The notes under the pieces were generated by a model. The model was not told the DNA's origin. It ran no database searches and worked only from the letters and a program-made list of their open reading frames with translations. The translations under genes were made by a program, and so were the position numbers. Of a DNA stretch of 64,000 bases, positions 63,562 through 64,000 are shown one piece after another. Within the stretch, counting starts at the first letter, position 1. The number at the start of each line of letters is the position of its first letter. Source of the DNA: Comamonas kerstersii (GTDB taxonomy: Bacteria; Pseudomonadota; Gammaproteobacteria; Burkholderiales; Burkholderiaceae_C); contig NZ_VZOT01000001.1 of assembly GCF_008801935.1 (NCBI RefSeq), positions 586,733 through 650,732 on the forward strand, written 5' to 3'.

Positions 63562-63842
63562 GGCGTGTTCACGTAAACATTGGGTTCGCGCAGCCACGAC
63601 AAGGCCGCCCCTGCAGTGTTGCCCGCCTGGCGCGGGTGCGCACCCGCGCTGCGCCGTGCGTCGCGCATTGACGGCCTTGTCGTGGCTGCCCCTGATATTG
63701 AAATCACCAATGGGGTTGAAGGCTTGGGGCGGTCTGCGTTGTTGCGGTGGCTGGCAAGGCGCTCGGCATTGCTGCGCCACCGCGTCTAGCAGCCCATCCC
63801 CAAGCCTTCAACGCGAATTCCCAAGCTTTATGTGAACACGCC
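63562..63842. mobile_element. 281-bp MITE-like element with CTAG target duplication
   Basis: Outer terminal inverted repeats GGCGTGTTCACGTAAA (63562) and TTTATGTGAACACGCC (63827-63842) match at 15 of 16 positions. CTAG flanks both sides (63558-63561 and 63843-63846). Two internal perfect stem arms exist: 18 bases at 63590-63607 with 63672-63689, and 15 bases at 63715-63729 with 63798-63812. There is no transposase frame. The CTAG duplication resembles the IS5 group. The left CTAG supplies the stop codon of the IclR gene. Confidence 0.85.
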
Positions 63843-63917
63843 CTAGTGTCCTGTCCTGTTAATTTATGGCATCAATCGTGCATGCCAATACGGTATCTTG
63901 AGAACGGAGATACCGCT

Positions 63918-64000
63918 ATGAGAACTGGCAGACCAAAGACTCAATTGGTGTTGAGCGATGAAGAGCGGGTGCAGCTGCAGTCTTTCGCGCGTAGCCGCTC
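63918..64000 (+). CDS. IS630-family transposase, N-terminal part (cut by window end)
   Basis: The frame begins MRTGRPKTQLVLSDEERVQL and runs to the end of the window. The start and the RPKTQLVLSDEER helix match the N-terminal helix-turn-helix of IS630-type transposases. The element seems to begin at about 63847, next to the MITE-like element. Confidence 0.65.
   Translation, partial: MRTGRPKTQLVLSDEERVQLQSFARSR

Noticed and set aside
63580..63789. 69-codon frame inside the MITE-like element
   Set aside because: It follows the internal stems and has no start signal. MITEs are non-coding.

Overview
The window looks like a chromosomal segment of a betaproteobacterium of the family Comamonadaceae, probably Comamonas or a close relative (inference). 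The reasons are high-GC coding sequence, Bug-type solute-binding proteins, a DUF1840 protein, a PHA-granule-type small protein, a conserved rsmI/yraN/diaA/dolP neighbourhood, and recurring nested-hairpin intergenic repeats with cores such as AGCGCTAGCAGCT. No rRNA, tRNA or CRISPR array was found.

Layout. 1-4302: iron module (Fiu-like TonB receptor, PiuC/YbiX hydroxylase, FMN-dependent 2-hydroxyacid dehydrogenase). 4407-5405: disordered Arg/Gly-rich protein built on 132-bp tandem repeats. 5468-16220: Crp/Fnr regulator divergent from an acyl-CoA synthetase, a complete Liv-type ABC transporter, a PaaK-like ligase and a Bug protein, which together suggest uptake and CoA activation of a carboxylic acid. 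16301-20664: DUF1840, cyclopropane fatty acid synthase, a membrane-anchored unknown, a PHA-system protein and a GlcD-type oxidase. 21010-29671: a probable acquired siderophore-uptake island (FecI sigma, FecR, STN-containing TonB receptor, RhtX-like permease, unknown protein). A beheaded TauD gene and a frameshifted gene border it on one side, and two decayed IS5-family transposases on the other. 29797-34024: SsuABC/TauABC-like transporter with a TauD-family dioxygenase.

34455-38480 holds an unfamiliar three-gene operon: an OmpA-domain lipoprotein with an unknown C-terminal domain, a five-TM protein, and an exported von Willebrand-A-like protein. It is my best candidate for an undescribed envelope system. 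39268-44922: two divergent CirA/FepA-like receptors with a siderophore-binding protein and Fur-box-like sites. 45001-55028 is largely housekeeping: FKBP isomerase, aminotransferase, YggS, PilT/PilU, DolP-like, DiaA, YraN, glutaminase, RsmI and an Hsp70-family protein. 55344-56469: ArsR-rhodanese regulator divergent from a small membrane protein across a perfect palindrome. 56863-63561: an RND efflux operon divergent from an IclR regulator, an arrangement like TtgV-ttgGHI. A 281-bp MITE-like element is inserted exactly at the IclR stop codon, and the window ends inside an IS630-type transposase.

Four sets of genes point to iron acquisition (Fiu/PiuC, the FecIR island, and the twin receptors with their binding protein, each with or likely under Fur control). 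Several loci are bounded by nested-hairpin repeats that look like bidirectional terminators.
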